Of a stretch of 64,000 nucleotides of DNA, positions 25,567 to 34,825 are shown piece by piece. Origin of the DNA: Catellatospora bangladeshensis (lineage in GTDB: Bacteria; Actinomycetota; Actinomycetes; Mycobacteriales; Micromonosporaceae). The stretch is from assembly GCF_016862575.1 (NCBI RefSeq), contig NZ_BONF01000041.1, forward strand, positions 58,241 to 122,240, written 5' to 3'. The number at the start of each line of letters is the position of its first letter. Within the stretch, counting starts at the first letter, position 1. Both the position numbers and the translations under genes were made by a program. The notes under the pieces were generated by a model that was not told where the DNA came from, ran no database searches, and worked only from the letters and a program-made list of their open reading frames with translations.

Positions 25567-26484
25567 TCAAAACGTGGTGTCGTGTGCCAACAGTGCGGCG
25601 CGGTCGATCGGGTCCACTTCGGTCGCCGCGACGGTGCAGGCGTGCGCCCCGGCCAGCGCGCCGAGGCGGGCGCATTCGTCCAGGTCGCGGCCCTCCAGCA
25701 GGCCGAACAGGAACCCGGCGACGAACGCGTCGCCCGCGCCGTTGGAGTCGCGCACCGGCCGCGGCGGCGCCACCGCCGTCCACCGGCGCGCCCCGTCGCC
25801 GTCGCGGGTGAGCAGCAGGCCGCCGCGGTCGCCGGCGGTGGCGACCACGGTGTGCGCCCGGCCCAGCTTGAGCACGTGGCGCATGACCGCCTCGGGGTCG
25901 GCCAGCGCCGCCGCAGACAGGAACACCACGTCGGCCTGGGCCGCGAACTGCGCGTGGTACGGGTTCTCGCCGTCCCAGTCGTGCAGGTCGGTGGAGACGC
26001 CGATCCCGGCCGCGGTGAGCTGGTCCAGCGCGTACGCGGCCGGGTGGGTGATGCACACGTGCACGTGCCGGCAGCCTTCGAGCAGCTCGGCCAGCAGAGG
26101 AGTGGGGAAGCGGTCCTGCTCGGCGCCGCGGCTGCCGTCGTACAGCGACAGCCTGCGGCCGTCCGGGCCGACCAGGTTCACCGCGCGCTTGGTGCCGGCG
26201 GCCGTGGCCAGGGCGGTGAACCCGCTGCCGGAACGCTGGTGCAGGTCCCGGACCAGGGCGCCCTCGGCGTCCTCGCCGAGCACGTCGAGCAGGTGGATGT
26301 GCAGGCCCAGCGCGTGCAGGCCGAGCGCCACGTTGTCGCCGGTGTGCCCGGCCCGGGTGGTGATCGCCGGGACCAGGTAGCTGTCCGCGTACGGCAGGGG
26401 CAGCCGCGGGACCTCGACGATGGTGTCGACGCCCGCGCCGCCGAGCACGAGCACGTCGAGAGGGTCGTGATTAGGACCACGCAT
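25567..26484 (-). CDS. PfkB-family carbohydrate kinase
   Basis: A 305-residue ribokinase-like kinase. VLGGAGVDTIVEV at the N-terminus, the substrate-site GHTGDNVALGLHALG (about 45-60) and the C-terminal NGAGDAFVAGF with the catalytic Asp are all present. It phosphorylates a sugar or nucleoside; substrate unknown. ATG 26482. Nineteen bases separate its stop from the small DUF4236 gene downstream on the same strand. The 220 bases upstream, shared with the divergent lipoprotein gene, contain no clear operator. Confidence 0.9.
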   Translation of the reverse strand: MRGPNHDPLDVLVLGGAGVDTIVEVPRLPLPYADSYLVPAITTRAGHTGDNVALGLHALGLHIHLLDVLGEDAEGALVRDLHQRSGSGFTALATAAGTKRAVNLVGPDGRRLSLYDGSRGAEQDRFPTPLLAELLEGCRHVHVCITHPAAYALDQLTAAGIGVSTDLHDWDGENPYHAQFAAQADVVFLSAAALADPEAVMRHVLKLGRAHTVVATAGDRGGLLLTRDGDGARRWTAVAPPRPVRDSNGAGDAFVAGFLFGLLEGRDLDECARLGALAGAHACTVAATEVDPIDRAALLAHDTTF

Positions 26485-26704
26485 GTCGCGATGCCTTCCG
26501 GGGTAGGTGAGTCGACGTTTCAGCCCGCGCGGCCCGCATCCGGTGCGGTCCGCCGAGGTCGCGACAGGTGCAACGCTGATCATGAGCGGCGCGGCACGCT
26601 CCGTCAAGGCCGCCCGGCTCGCCGGGCGCGCCTCGCATCGACTGACTAGGCTGCTGCCTTGTGCTCCGGGCTGCTGCTCGGAGCCTGATGGGGAGGGAAG
26701 ACAC

Positions 26705-27478
26705 GTGAGAGTACGTCGTTTCGCAGTGGCGGTGGCCGGTCTGGCCACGATCGCGGCACTGGCCGCCTGCCAGAACGAGAAGCCGGCGGCGACGCCCGGC
26801 GCGTCCGCGTCCGCGGGTGCCTCCGCGCAGGTCCAGGCGTCGGCCGCGGACGCGCTCACGGCCGCCGGCGCGAAGTTCAAGGACACCACCGTCAAGATGA
26901 AGATGGGCATGAGCGGCGCGGCCGGTATCGAGGTCACGGGGAGCCTCGACGGTCCGGGCAAGAAGAGCCTGTCGTCGATGAAGATGGGCGTCGCCGGCAC
27001 GAACATGAACATCGACGTCGTGCAGATCGGCGACGAGGTGTGGATGAAGATGGCGGGCGTGCCGGCCCTGCCCAAGGACTGGATGCACGTCGACACCGCC
27101 AAGCTTGGCGCGGCCAGCTCGCTGCGCTCCTCGATCGAGGACCCGTCGTACAGCGCCAACCTGCTGAAGGTGGCCTCCTCGGTCGAGTGGGACGGCACCA
27201 GCAAGATCAAGGGCACCCTGGATCTGAGCAAGGCCGCCGGCGCCAACGCGGCTGCCGCGACGGCGCTCGGCGAGCAGGCCAAGGCGGTGCCGTTCACCGC
27301 GACGCTCGACGAGCAGGGCCGCCTGCTCACCATGACCGTGGGCATGGGCCAGGTGGCTTCCGCCGCCGGCGTCGGCGACATGGTGATCACCTACAGCAAC
27401 TACGGCGAGCCGGTGACGATCGAGAAGCCGTCCGGCAAGATCGTCGAGGCGCCCGCCTCGATCCTGGGCAGCCTCTGA
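26705..27478 (+). CDS. Lipoprotein of the LppX/LprG-like class
   Basis: A 257-residue exported lipoprotein. A short basic N-terminus and hydrophobic stretch lead to the lipobox LAAC with Cys22. The mature part starts with an Ala/Ser linker, then an alpha/beta half-barrel-like pattern (TVKMKMGMSG, DEVWMKM, PKDWMHVD, SVEWDGTSKIKGTLD, ITYSNYGEPV) that resembles LppX_LprAFG lipid-binding lipoproteins and their many actinobacterial relatives. It may carry lipids at the outer face of the membrane. GTG 26705 with GGAGGG six to ten bases upstream is the clear start. Terminated by the hairpin at 27491. Confidence 0.85.
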   Translation: MRVRRFAVAVAGLATIAALAACQNEKPAATPGASASAGASAQVQASAADALTAAGAKFKDTTVKMKMGMSGAAGIEVTGSLDGPGKKSLSSMKMGVAGTNMNIDVVQIGDEVWMKMAGVPALPKDWMHVDTAKLGAASSLRSSIEDPSYSANLLKVASSVEWDGTSKIKGTLDLSKAAGANAAAATALGEQAKAVPFTATLDEQGRLLTMTVGMGQVASAAGVGDMVITYSNYGEPVTIEKPSGKIVEAPASILGSL

Positions 27479-27490
27479 CCATGTGATCAG

Positions 27491-27522
27491 AAACGCCCCA
27501 CCGCCGAGGCGGTGGGGCGTTT
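27491..27522 (+). terminator. Hairpin terminator with T-tract
   Basis: Perfect 15-base arms (27491-27505 and 27508-27522) around GA, beginning AAACGCC and ending GGCGTTT, 12 bases after the lipoprotein stop. Confidence 0.88.
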
Positions 27523-27588
27523 TCCGTGCGGCGGGCCGGGTAGCGGTGGGAACGTTGATCCGTAACCGCCGCTGGAGGTTCGCCGCCC

Positions 27589-28644
27589 ATGGACGCCGAG
27601 CAGCTGATCCGGGCGGCCATCGTGGTGACCGCGGCGCTGCTGGCCGCGGTCGTCGCCGGATGGCTGGCCCGCTTCGTGGTACGCCGCCTCGGCCGCCGCC
27701 GCTACCAGCACTTCTTCGACAACCTCAGCCGCAGCTGCCGCTGGCCGTTCCGGGTGCTGCTGGCCGTGGTCGCGCTGGTGATCGCGCTGCCGTTCAGCAC
27801 ACTGACCGGCTCGGCCCGCGAGATGGTGCACCACGGCCTGGTCATCGCGCTGATCGGGGCGTCGGCCTGGCTCGCGGTGCGGGTGCTGTTTGTGCTAGAG
27901 GACGCCGCGTTCCGGCGGCTGCCGATGGACGTCGCCGACAACCGGCGCATGCGCCGGGCGCGTACCCGCATCGGCATCCTGCGGCGGCTCACCGCCGTCG
28001 TGGTGACCCTGCTGGCCATCGCGGCGATCCTGATGACGTTCGCGCCCCTGCGCACCCTGGGCGCCTCGCTGCTCGCCTCCGCGGGCCTGGCCGGCGTGGT
28101 CGCCGCGCTGGCCGCGCAGTCCACGCTGGCCCACATCTTCGCCGGGCTGCAGCTGGCGTTCACCGACGAGCTGCACATCGACGACGTGGTGGTGGTCGAG
28201 GGCGAGTGGGGCCGCATCGAGGAGCTGCGGCTGACCTACGTGGTGGTGCGGCTGTGGGACGAGCGGCGGCTGGTGCTGCCCACCACGTACTTCACCACCA
28301 CGCCGTTCCAGCACTGGACCCGCAACGAGTCCCGGGTGCTCGGCGCGGCCGTGCTGCACCTGGACCACCGGATGCCGGTCGGCCCGCTGCGCGCCGAGGC
28401 CGAGCGCGTCGTCGCCGCCTCCCCGCACTGGGACAGGCGGGACTGGGTGCTCCAGGTGGTCGACACGACCGAGACCACCATGGTGGTGCGCGTGCTCGCC
28501 TCCGCGCCCGACGCGCAGCACGCGTACGACCTGCGCTGCGAGATCCGCGAGAAGCTCATCGAGTACGTGCGCGAGCACCACCCGGAGGGCCTGCCGCGCA
28601 CCCGGGTGGCGCTCACGCCGCCGGCGCCCGCGGACGGTCAGTAG
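27589..28644 (+). CDS. MscS-family mechanosensitive ion channel
   Basis: A 351-residue membrane protein. Helices lie near 5-28, 50-72, 82-105 and 130-150; the pore helix LLASAGLAGVVAALAAQS, with its alternating Ala/Gly pattern, and the beta-domain DELHIDDVVVVEG and TTYFTTTPFQHWTRN are characteristic of MscS. It would release solutes on hypo-osmotic shock. ATG 27589; its frame overlaps the convergent LD-carboxypeptidase by seven bases. Confidence 0.92.
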   Translation: MDAEQLIRAAIVVTAALLAAVVAGWLARFVVRRLGRRRYQHFFDNLSRSCRWPFRVLLAVVALVIALPFSTLTGSAREMVHHGLVIALIGASAWLAVRVLFVLEDAAFRRLPMDVADNRRMRRARTRIGILRRLTAVVVTLLAIAAILMTFAPLRTLGASLLASAGLAGVVAALAAQSTLAHIFAGLQLAFTDELHIDDVVVVEGEWGRIEELRLTYVVVRLWDERRLVLPTTYFTTTPFQHWTRNESRVLGAAVLHLDHRMPVGPLRAEAERVVAASPHWDRRDWVLQVVDTTETTMVVRVLASAPDAQHAYDLRCEIREKLIEYVREHHPEGLPRTRVALTPPAPADGQ

Positions 28645-29678
28645 GTGACGCTCACGCGCCGGTGCTCGGCGTCGACCAGCGCGGCGCCGCCGATCGGCAG
28701 GATCAGCTGCGGGTCGGTGTGCCCGATGTCGAGGTCGAACACGAGCACCGCGTCCGGCGCGTACGCGGCCACCGCCCGCTCGACCGCGGCCCGCTGCTCG
28801 GCGCGGTAGGCCGCCTTCTGCTCGGGGGTGTGCGGCCGGTCGAAGTGCCACGCCTTGGCCCGGCCGACCAGCACCGCCGCGAAGCGCTCCAGCATGCCGC
28901 GCTCGCCCATGTTGCGCAGGGTGCGGAACACCTCCTCGGCGCTCGGCATCTCCTCGGAGGTCTCCAGCACCAGCACGTGCCCGTCGAAGCGCTCCGGCGG
29001 CGCCACGAACCCGGCCTGCAGCAGCCAGGACAGGATCTCCAGGCAGCCGCCCCAGAGCGGGCCCTCCACGGTGCGGTGCGCGCCGGACCAGGTCCAGCCC
29101 TCAGCGGGCAGCATGCGCGGCTCGGTGTCGCGCAGCGTGTCGTCGGCCCAGTCGTGGGGCTCGTCGCCGTACTCGACGGACGGGGTCAGCTCGAACCGGC
29201 CGCTGGTGAACAGGGCGGCGCGCAGGCTGCGCTCGGTCAGCGGGTGCATCCGGCCGGGCCGGGCCAGCGAGGTCATCACCGCGCCGCCGTGGTAGCCGAC
29301 CACGCCGAGCCCGAACAGGTGGTTGAGCAGGTTGGTGTTGTCGGAGAAGCCGAAGAACGGCTTGGGGTTGGCGCGGATCACCTCGTCGTCGAGGTGGCGC
29401 AGCACGGTGATCTGGTCGTCGCCGCCGATGCTCGCGATGATCGCGGTCAGGGACGGGTCGGCGAACGCGGCGGTGATGTCGCGGGCACGAGCGCGCGGAT
29501 CGGCGCCCATCACCCGGGTGGTCGGGAACTCGACCGGCACCAGCTCGAAGTCCTCGCGCAGCCGCGCCAGGCCCTGCTCGTACACCCCGGGAAAGATCGC
29601 GGGCAGCCCGGCGGAGGGGGACAGGACCGCGATGCGGTCCCCCGGGCGGGGTTTCGGCGGGTGGATCATCTCGGCCAT
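28638..29678 (-). CDS. LD-carboxypeptidase (peptidase S66)
   Basis: A 346-residue serine peptidase of the muramoyltetrapeptide carboxypeptidase/MccF family. The Ser-Glu-His triad is Ser112 (GFSDNTN), Glu214 (WGGCLE) and His320 (DIGHTDPQ). S66 enzymes either recycle tetrapeptides in the cytoplasm or detoxify microcin C-like antibiotics; the GFSDNT pattern is common to both. No signal peptide, so the cytoplasm. ATG 29676. Downstream it overlaps the MscS gene by seven bases. Confidence 0.93.
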   Translation of the reverse strand: MAEMIHPPKPRPGDRIAVLSPSAGLPAIFPGVYEQGLARLREDFELVPVEFPTTRVMGADPRARARDITAAFADPSLTAIIASIGGDDQITVLRHLDDEVIRANPKPFFGFSDNTNLLNHLFGLGVVGYHGGAVMTSLARPGRMHPLTERSLRAALFTSGRFELTPSVEYGDEPHDWADDTLRDTEPRMLPAEGWTWSGAHRTVEGPLWGGCLEILSWLLQAGFVAPPERFDGHVLVLETSEEMPSAEEVFRTLRNMGERGMLERFAAVLVGRAKAWHFDRPHTPEQKAAYRAEQRAAVERAVAAYAPDAVLVFDLDIGHTDPQLILPIGGAALVDAEHRRVSVTY

Positions 29679-29719
29679 GGGCGCAACCTAGCCGATCCGC
29701 CCGGCCGCGGCAGCCGGAT

Positions 29720-30067
29720 TCAGTCCAGCAGGCCCTGTTCCTCCGCACGGGTGATGGCGTCGGCCAGCACGTCGAGGTCCACCACCGCGTCGCGGATGGC
29801 CGCGGCCACCTCCGCCAGCGGCTCGGGGTCGCCCGCGCGCACCGAGAACAGGTCGGCTTCGGAGTCGAACTCGACCTGGTCGAGCACCTCGGGGGAGCGC
29901 TCGGCCAGCAGCACCTGCACCACGCCCTCCCAGGCGTAGCCGTTGCCGAGCCAGCCCTGCTCGTCGAAAATGTCCACATAGTCATCGAAGTCGTCGAACA
30001 CCAGGCTGTACTCGCCGGAGTCGTGCTCGACCAGCTTGCACGGATCGAAATCGGGGTCACGCGCCAT
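29720..30067 (-). CDS. Imm51-type immunity protein (orphan)
   Basis: A 115-residue acidic protein. EYSLVFDDFDDYVDIF, GNGYAWEGVVQ and VEFDSEADLFSVRAG match the Imm51 family, small cytoplasmic proteins usually found next to a polymorphic toxin. No toxin gene adjoins it: the neighbours are an LD-carboxypeptidase and a Nudix gene. It may protect against toxins of neighbours or have a housekeeping function. ATG 30065-30067. Similarity was recognised from memory of the family pattern. Confidence 0.72.
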   Translation of the reverse strand: MARDPDFDPCKLVEHDSGEYSLVFDDFDDYVDIFDEQGWLGNGYAWEGVVQVLLAERSPEVLDQVEFDSEADLFSVRAGDPEPLAEVAAAIRDAVVDLDVLADAITRAEEQGLLD

Positions 30068-30292
30068 GACCGCGACTATAAGACCGGAGGTGCGTCCCCG
30101 AGGTTTCGCCGAAAGGGCGACTTGGGCTCCGCCGAACGGCGAAAAAGAGGCCGGGTCGCGCGTGCGGCGGGGGAGCCCGCGCGGGCCGAATTCTGGGCGG
30201 TGTGACCAGCGCGAAGCGTTCTGAGTGGCGAATCAGCGCTTCGCCCATCTGTGCGGCCGCGCGAGAACGTGGCAGGCTTTCTCATCGTGACG

Positions 30293-30715
30293 ATGGTCAG
30301 GCAGTGGCAGCGGGTCTCGGCGTACGGGCTGGCGCGCGAGGGCGACACCGTGCTGCTCGTGCAGATCGGCCGCAGTGCCCACGGGGACCTCGGCAAGTGG
30401 ATGCCGCCCGGCGGCACCATCGAGCACGGCGAGCACCCCGCCGAGACGGTGGTGCGCGAGTTCGCCGAGACCACCGGGCTGGAGGTTCGGGTCGACACGC
30501 TGCTGGAGGTCGGCTCCGACCACCGCCAGCTCACCGGCGGCATCGACTTCCACGGCGTGTTCATGCTCTACGGCGTCACCGTGCTCGGCGGCGACCTGCG
30601 CCCGCAGCCCGACGGCATCATGGTCGAGCCCAGCTGGCACAGCGCGTCCGAACTGGACCAGATCCCCATGCTCGACGCGGTGCGCGACGTGCTGCGCACC
30701 GCGCTCAAGAAGTAG
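30293..30715 (+). CDS. Nudix hydrolase with variant box
   Basis: A 140-residue Nudix protein starting at ATG 30293 (MVRQWQRVSAYG); GTG 30287 is also possible. The box reads GGTIEHGEHPAE then REFAETTG: the second Glu of the usual REUXEE is Thr, although the first Glu, which binds metal, is kept. Substrate unknown. The non-coding 225 bases before it contain an inverted repeat, GCGAAGCG at 30211-30218 with CGCTTCGC at 30237-30244, a possible operator or hairpin; nothing else was recognised there. Convergent with the helicase gene, 9 bases apart. Confidence 0.88.
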   Translation: MVRQWQRVSAYGLAREGDTVLLVQIGRSAHGDLGKWMPPGGTIEHGEHPAETVVREFAETTGLEVRVDTLLEVGSDHRQLTGGIDFHGVFMLYGVTVLGGDLRPQPDGIMVEPSWHSASELDQIPMLDAVRDVLRTALKK

Positions 30716-30724
30716 CGGCCGCTC

Positions 30725-33700
30725 CTAGGAGGGTTCGCCCACCGCCTCGCGCCGGGCTGCGCGCAGCGCCTCGGTCGTGCGCGGGGTGCGCCGGGGCAGG
30801 CCCAGCTCCGCGTACGCCTCCGCGACCACCTCGTCCTCGGTCCGGTTCAGGCCGTCGCTCTCGATCCAGCGCACCAGCTCGACCAGCGACTCCTGCGGCA
30901 CGTCCGTGATCCGCTCCGCGGCGGGCAGCTCCGGGCGCGTGCCGGCGCGCTGCCGGGCCGAGGGCAGCCGCAGGGTCACCCCGTCGGCCACGGTGTCCGG
31001 CAGCAGGTCCGCCGCCGACGACACGGCCAGGTCGTACACGGCCCGCGCCTTGGCGATCTCGACCTCGCGCTGCCGGGTCCAGTCCGTCGACCAGATCCGG
31101 TGGAAGCGCCAGCCGAGCCGCTCCAGATGCTGCTGGCGCAGCCGGTCGCGGTCGCGCACGGTCGGCGAGGAGTGATACGACGGGCCGTCCGCCTCGATGG
31201 CGAGCACCAGCCGGTGCGGGTCGTCCGGGTGGGTCGCCGCGAAGTCGATCCGGTGCCCGCCGACGCCGTGCCGCACGGTCAGCGGGATGCCCGCGGCGGT
31301 GAGCCGGGCCAGCACGTCCGCCTCGAACGCGCTCAGCGCCGGGGCGCCGGTGAGCGCGGCGATCTCGCGGCGGCCGCCCGACGCGGCGTACTCCAGGAAG
31401 TCGCGCAGCATCACGGCGCCCTCGGCGCGCAGCCGTTGCGGGTCCATGTCCAGGTGGGTGAACGAGCTGACCACGGTCATCCGGCGGCGGGCACGGGTGA
31501 TCGCCACGTTGAGCCGGCGGTGCCCGCCCTTGGTGTTCAGCGGCCCGAAGCGGTAGAGCATGCGCCCGTCCAGGCCCTTCGGGTAGCCGATGGTCAGGAT
31601 CACCGCGTCGCGCTCGTCGCCCTGCACCCGCTCGATGTTCTTCACGAAGAACGGCTCGTGCCCGTTCTCGGAGAAGTACGGCTCCAGGTCCGGCCGCTGG
31701 GCCAGGGCGCGGCGCAGCGCCGTGTCCACCCGCTCGGCGTGGGTGATGCCCATGGTGATCACGCCCAGCGACTCGGCCGGCCGCTGCTGCGCGTGCGCCA
31801 GGATCAGCTCGACCACGCGGCGCACCTCCGCGCTGCCGCTCTCCACCGACGCCTCCGGGTCGGCCTCGCCGGACACCAGCACGTGGCTGATGCAGTCGGC
31901 CGCGTCCGCGCCCGGGAACGTGGTCAGCGCGTTGCCGCTCGGGCTGTACACGTGCCGGTCGGAGAAGGCGATCAGCCGCTCGTCCCGGCTGCGGTAGTGC
32001 CAGGCCAGGTGGCGCACCTGCGGCAGCGGCAGGGTGTGCGCGAACGCCTGCAGCAGCGACTCGACGTCGTCGCCGAGCGCGGTGCCGTCGTCGGGAATCC
32101 CGTCGCCGTCGGTGTCGCCGCGTTGGAAGAAGTTCGTCGGCGGCAGCTGGTGCTCGTCGCCCGCGACGACCACCTGGCGGCCGCGCATGATGGCGGGCAC
32201 GCCGTCCACCGGCTCGACCTGGCTGGCCTCGTCGAAGATGACCACGTCGAACAGCACCCGGGCCGGCAGCACCTGGCTGACCAGCAGCGGGCTCATCGCC
32301 CAGCACGGCTTGAGCGCGGTGAGCGCCTCCGGGGCCTGCTCGAACAGGTGGCGTACGGGCAGGTGCCGGGCCTTCTTGGCGGCCTCCCGGCGGACCAGCT
32401 GCTGCTGGTCGGGGAACTCGTCGAGCACGGCCATCAGGTTGCGGGCGGCCAGGTGCCGCACCCGCTGCGCGGCGGCGGTGATGTGCGCGGCGTCGGCGGT
32501 GTGGAACTCGGCCACCGCCGCGTGCAGCGCCGCGCCGTGGAACGTGGCCAGGTGCTCGTCGCTGAAGCGCAGGTGCTCCAGCACCGAGCTGAGCCAGGCG
32601 TGGTCGAACGCCGCGCCCGCGCGGGCCGTGTCGCCGCCCACGCCGCGCGCGGCCAGCTCGTCCAGCAGCCGCCGGGCCCGCCACTGAACCAGCGAGGCGG
32701 CCAGCTCGTTGCGGCGCGCCGTGCGCAGCAGGTCGGCCTGGTCGCCGGCCAGCGCGTCGAGCTGCCGCTGCACCGCGTCCAGGTCGTCGGCGTCCACCGG
32801 CACGTACCCGCGCAGCGGCTGCAGCGCGCCGGTGAACTCGGCGAACGCGGCCAGCGCCGGGGCCGTGCCCGGGTCGGTGCGCGGCGGCTGCCCGTCCAGG
32901 CTCACCACGCGCCAGCGGGCGAGCTGGTCGGCCGCGGCCACGGCGGCCTGGTGCAGCTCGGCCGTGCTCGGGCGGCCCGGCGCGAGCCAGTGCGCCCGGA
33001 TCTCCTTGACCACGCGGCGGCGCTGCCAGAAGCCCATGCTCCCGCGCTGCTCGCCGGTGGCGGTCGCGGTGATCCAGGCGGGCAGGTCCGCCGCGTACGC
33101 CTGCGGGCGCAGCCGCCGCAGCGTCTCCTCCACCTCGGACAGCAGCGCGGCCATCTTCTGCGCCGAGCCGAGCGTGGCGGGGACCGCCAGCCCCAGCCGT
33201 GCGGCGAGCGCGGAGAGCTGCTGCCGGGCCGGGGTGAGCGTGGTCGCGGCCTGCCCGGCCAGCGCGTACGCCAGCTGCGCCGCGGCCCGGTCGGGCACCG
33301 TGGAGCGCACCCACGGCCCCGGCCCCGGCGCCGGGTCGAACGCGCCCAGCTGGGCCAGCTCGACCACGATCGCGCGCAGCCGCGCGGCGGCCGGGGCGTC
33401 CAGCCGGGCCAGCTCCTCGCCCGCCCAGCGCTGCGGGGTCATGTCCTCGGGCGCGATGCCCAGCAGGCGCGACTGCAGCTCGAACACCGACAGGCCCCAC
33501 GGCTCGTGCCGGGTGTGCAGCGCGGCGTGGTGGCGCGCGAGCGCGGCGCGGGAGCCGGTCAGGCTGCGGTCGGTGTCCTCGGTCGTGGGGCGGGTCTCGT
33601 GGCGGGCCCGCTGCAGGCGGGAGTCCAGGGCGCGGGCCAGCTCGCGGCGGCTGCCCTGGTCGCCGTGCAGGTTCTGCACGAGGTCGTCCAGGCCGACCTG

Positions 33701-34711
33701 GTGGAGCCGGTCCAGCACGGCGTCGATGGCGGCGCGCTTCTCCGCCACGAACAGCGCGGTGCGCCCGCGCGCGGCCAGCGCCATGATCATGTTGGCGATG
33801 GTCTGGCTCTTGCCGGTCCCCGGCGGGCCCTTCACCACCAGGTGGTGCCCGGCCACCGCCGCGTTGACCGCGTAGCTCTGCGACGAGTCCGCGTCCAGCA
33901 CCAGGAACTCGTCGTCAGGCTCGACCCGGTCCGGCGCGTCGGCCTCCACCGGCGCCTGCGCGTACAGCTCGCTCAGCGCGCGCGGGTCGCCCGCCAGCGC
34001 GGCGATCACCTCGCTGCTCTCCAGCAGCTCGCCGTGCTCGGTGATGTCGGCGACCATGGGCAGCTTCTCGTACAGGAACGTGCCCACCAGCAGTTCGGGG
34101 GTCACCGTGAAGCCGCGCACGTCCTCCGCGGCCTTCGCGAGCTGCTCGAACGCCGGCGCGGGGTCGTACGGCCCCTCCGGCAGCGCGTCCAGCAGCGCCT
34201 CCGGGTCCACCTCCAGCCGGTGCTCCTTGAACAGCTTGAACAGCAGCACCGGGTTGACCGCGGGCTCCGGGTCGACGGTGAGCGCGAACTCGGTCTCCGC
34301 CGCCGACGTGGTGCGCACGGTGAGCCGGTGCAGCAGCACGGGGGAGCGCGGCGTGCGCTCGGCCTCGTACCAGGTGGCGAGGCCGGCGGCCAGGTAGCCG
34401 ACGTCGACGCCGCGCTCCTCGGCCAGCGTGCGCATCCGGGTGCGGATGGTGCGGGTGCGCCGCAGCGCGTCGGCGTGCGCCGCGTCGTCCGGGAACAGCT
34501 GCCGCAGCGTCACCGTCCGGCCCGCCATGAGCACGGTGAGCGCCTCGGGCCGGGCCGCGTCCAGGCGCAGCGTGCCCGCCTTCAGATCCCGGTAGTAGGC
34601 CAGCTGGTTGCGCCCGGAGTCGTCCACCAGCGCATCGGCCCACCTGCGCGTGGCAAGGGCGACGTGCGACGGGCGCGGCGCGGCGAAGTCATCCGCCTCG
34701 GACAGAGTCAC
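30725..34711 (-). CDS. SF1 helicase fused to REase_MTES_1575 nuclease
   Basis: A 1328-residue multidomain protein. Residues 20-50 (TRRWADALVDDSGRNQLAYY) resemble DUF4011. The helicase core has Walker A GPPGTGKS (295-302), the DEAS Walker B in VIFDEASQVEP, QLPPTNFF, WHYRSRDERLI and LNVAITRARRRMTVV, all typical of SF1 Dna2/UPF1-like helicases. After about residue 1150 comes a restriction-endonuclease-fold domain: RIDFA, then LAIEADGPSYHSSPTVRDRD and WRFHRIWSTDW, matching REase_MTES_1575, a relative of Vsr. It probably unwinds and cuts nucleic acid; phage or plasmid defence is a reasonable inference. GTG 34709 with GGGGG upstream is preferred to the longer frame. Confidence 0.9.
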   Translation of the reverse strand: MTLSEADDFAAPRPSHVALATRRWADALVDDSGRNQLAYYRDLKAGTLRLDAARPEALTVLMAGRTVTLRQLFPDDAAHADALRRTRTIRTRMRTLAEERGVDVGYLAAGLATWYEAERTPRSPVLLHRLTVRTTSAAETEFALTVDPEPAVNPVLLFKLFKEHRLEVDPEALLDALPEGPYDPAPAFEQLAKAAEDVRGFTVTPELLVGTFLYEKLPMVADITEHGELLESSEVIAALAGDPRALSELYAQAPVEADAPDRVEPDDEFLVLDADSSQSYAVNAAVAGHHLVVKGPPGTGKSQTIANMIMALAARGRTALFVAEKRAAIDAVLDRLHQVGLDDLVQNLHGDQGSRRELARALDSRLQRARHETRPTTEDTDRSLTGSRAALARHHAALHTRHEPWGLSVFELQSRLLGIAPEDMTPQRWAGEELARLDAPAAARLRAIVVELAQLGAFDPAPGPGPWVRSTVPDRAAAQLAYALAGQAATTLTPARQQLSALAARLGLAVPATLGSAQKMAALLSEVEETLRRLRPQAYAADLPAWITATATGEQRGSMGFWQRRRVVKEIRAHWLAPGRPSTAELHQAAVAAADQLARWRVVSLDGQPPRTDPGTAPALAAFAEFTGALQPLRGYVPVDADDLDAVQRQLDALAGDQADLLRTARRNELAASLVQWRARRLLDELAARGVGGDTARAGAAFDHAWLSSVLEHLRFSDEHLATFHGAALHAAVAEFHTADAAHITAAAQRVRHLAARNLMAVLDEFPDQQQLVRREAAKKARHLPVRHLFEQAPEALTALKPCWAMSPLLVSQVLPARVLFDVVIFDEASQVEPVDGVPAIMRGRQVVVAGDEHQLPPTNFFQRGDTDGDGIPDDGTALGDDVESLLQAFAHTLPLPQVRHLAWHYRSRDERLIAFSDRHVYSPSGNALTTFPGADAADCISHVLVSGEADPEASVESGSAEVRRVVELILAHAQQRPAESLGVITMGITHAERVDTALRRALAQRPDLEPYFSENGHEPFFVKNIERVQGDERDAVILTIGYPKGLDGRMLYRFGPLNTKGGHRRLNVAITRARRRMTVVSSFTHLDMDPQRLRAEGAVMLRDFLEYAASGGRREIAALTGAPALSAFEADVLARLTAAGIPLTVRHGVGGHRIDFAATHPDDPHRLVLAIEADGPSYHSSPTVRDRDRLRQQHLERLGWRFHRIWSTDWTRQREVEIAKARAVYDLAVSSAADLLPDTVADGVTLRLPSARQRAGTRPELPAAERITDVPQESLVELVRWIESDGLNRTEDEVVAEAYAELGLPRRTPRTTEALRAARREAVGEPS

Positions 34712-34759
34712 GGCCCCCACGATGGCAGACCCCCGCACCCCCAGCCAAGCACCGAGCGT

Positions 34760-34812
34760 AAGGAAGGGCACCTTGTTATCGGAATACGTAGAGGAAGGGC
34801 ACCTTCTTGACG
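34760..34812. repeat. Dispersed repeat R4, copy a (53 bp)
   Basis: Two AGGAAGGGCACCTT units separated by TACGTAG, in the 114 bases between the AAA ATPase stop and the helicase start. The second copy (45140-45192) has the same length, with 44 of 53 bases identical by eye. Each unit is a near palindrome, so the element can pair in more than one way. Confidence 0.75.
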
Positions 34813-34825
34813 CATACCGCCGTGG

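Noticed and set aside
27483..29939. Long plus-strand open frame across the MscS and LD-carboxypeptidase genes
   Set aside because: It spans two oppositely oriented genes with clear active sites and has no ribosome-binding site or recognisable domain.
31100..34810. Long plus-strand open frame opposite the helicase gene
   Set aside because: Shadow of the helicase coding strand: biased Arg/Gly/Val/Leu composition, no motifs, while the minus strand has full helicase motifs.
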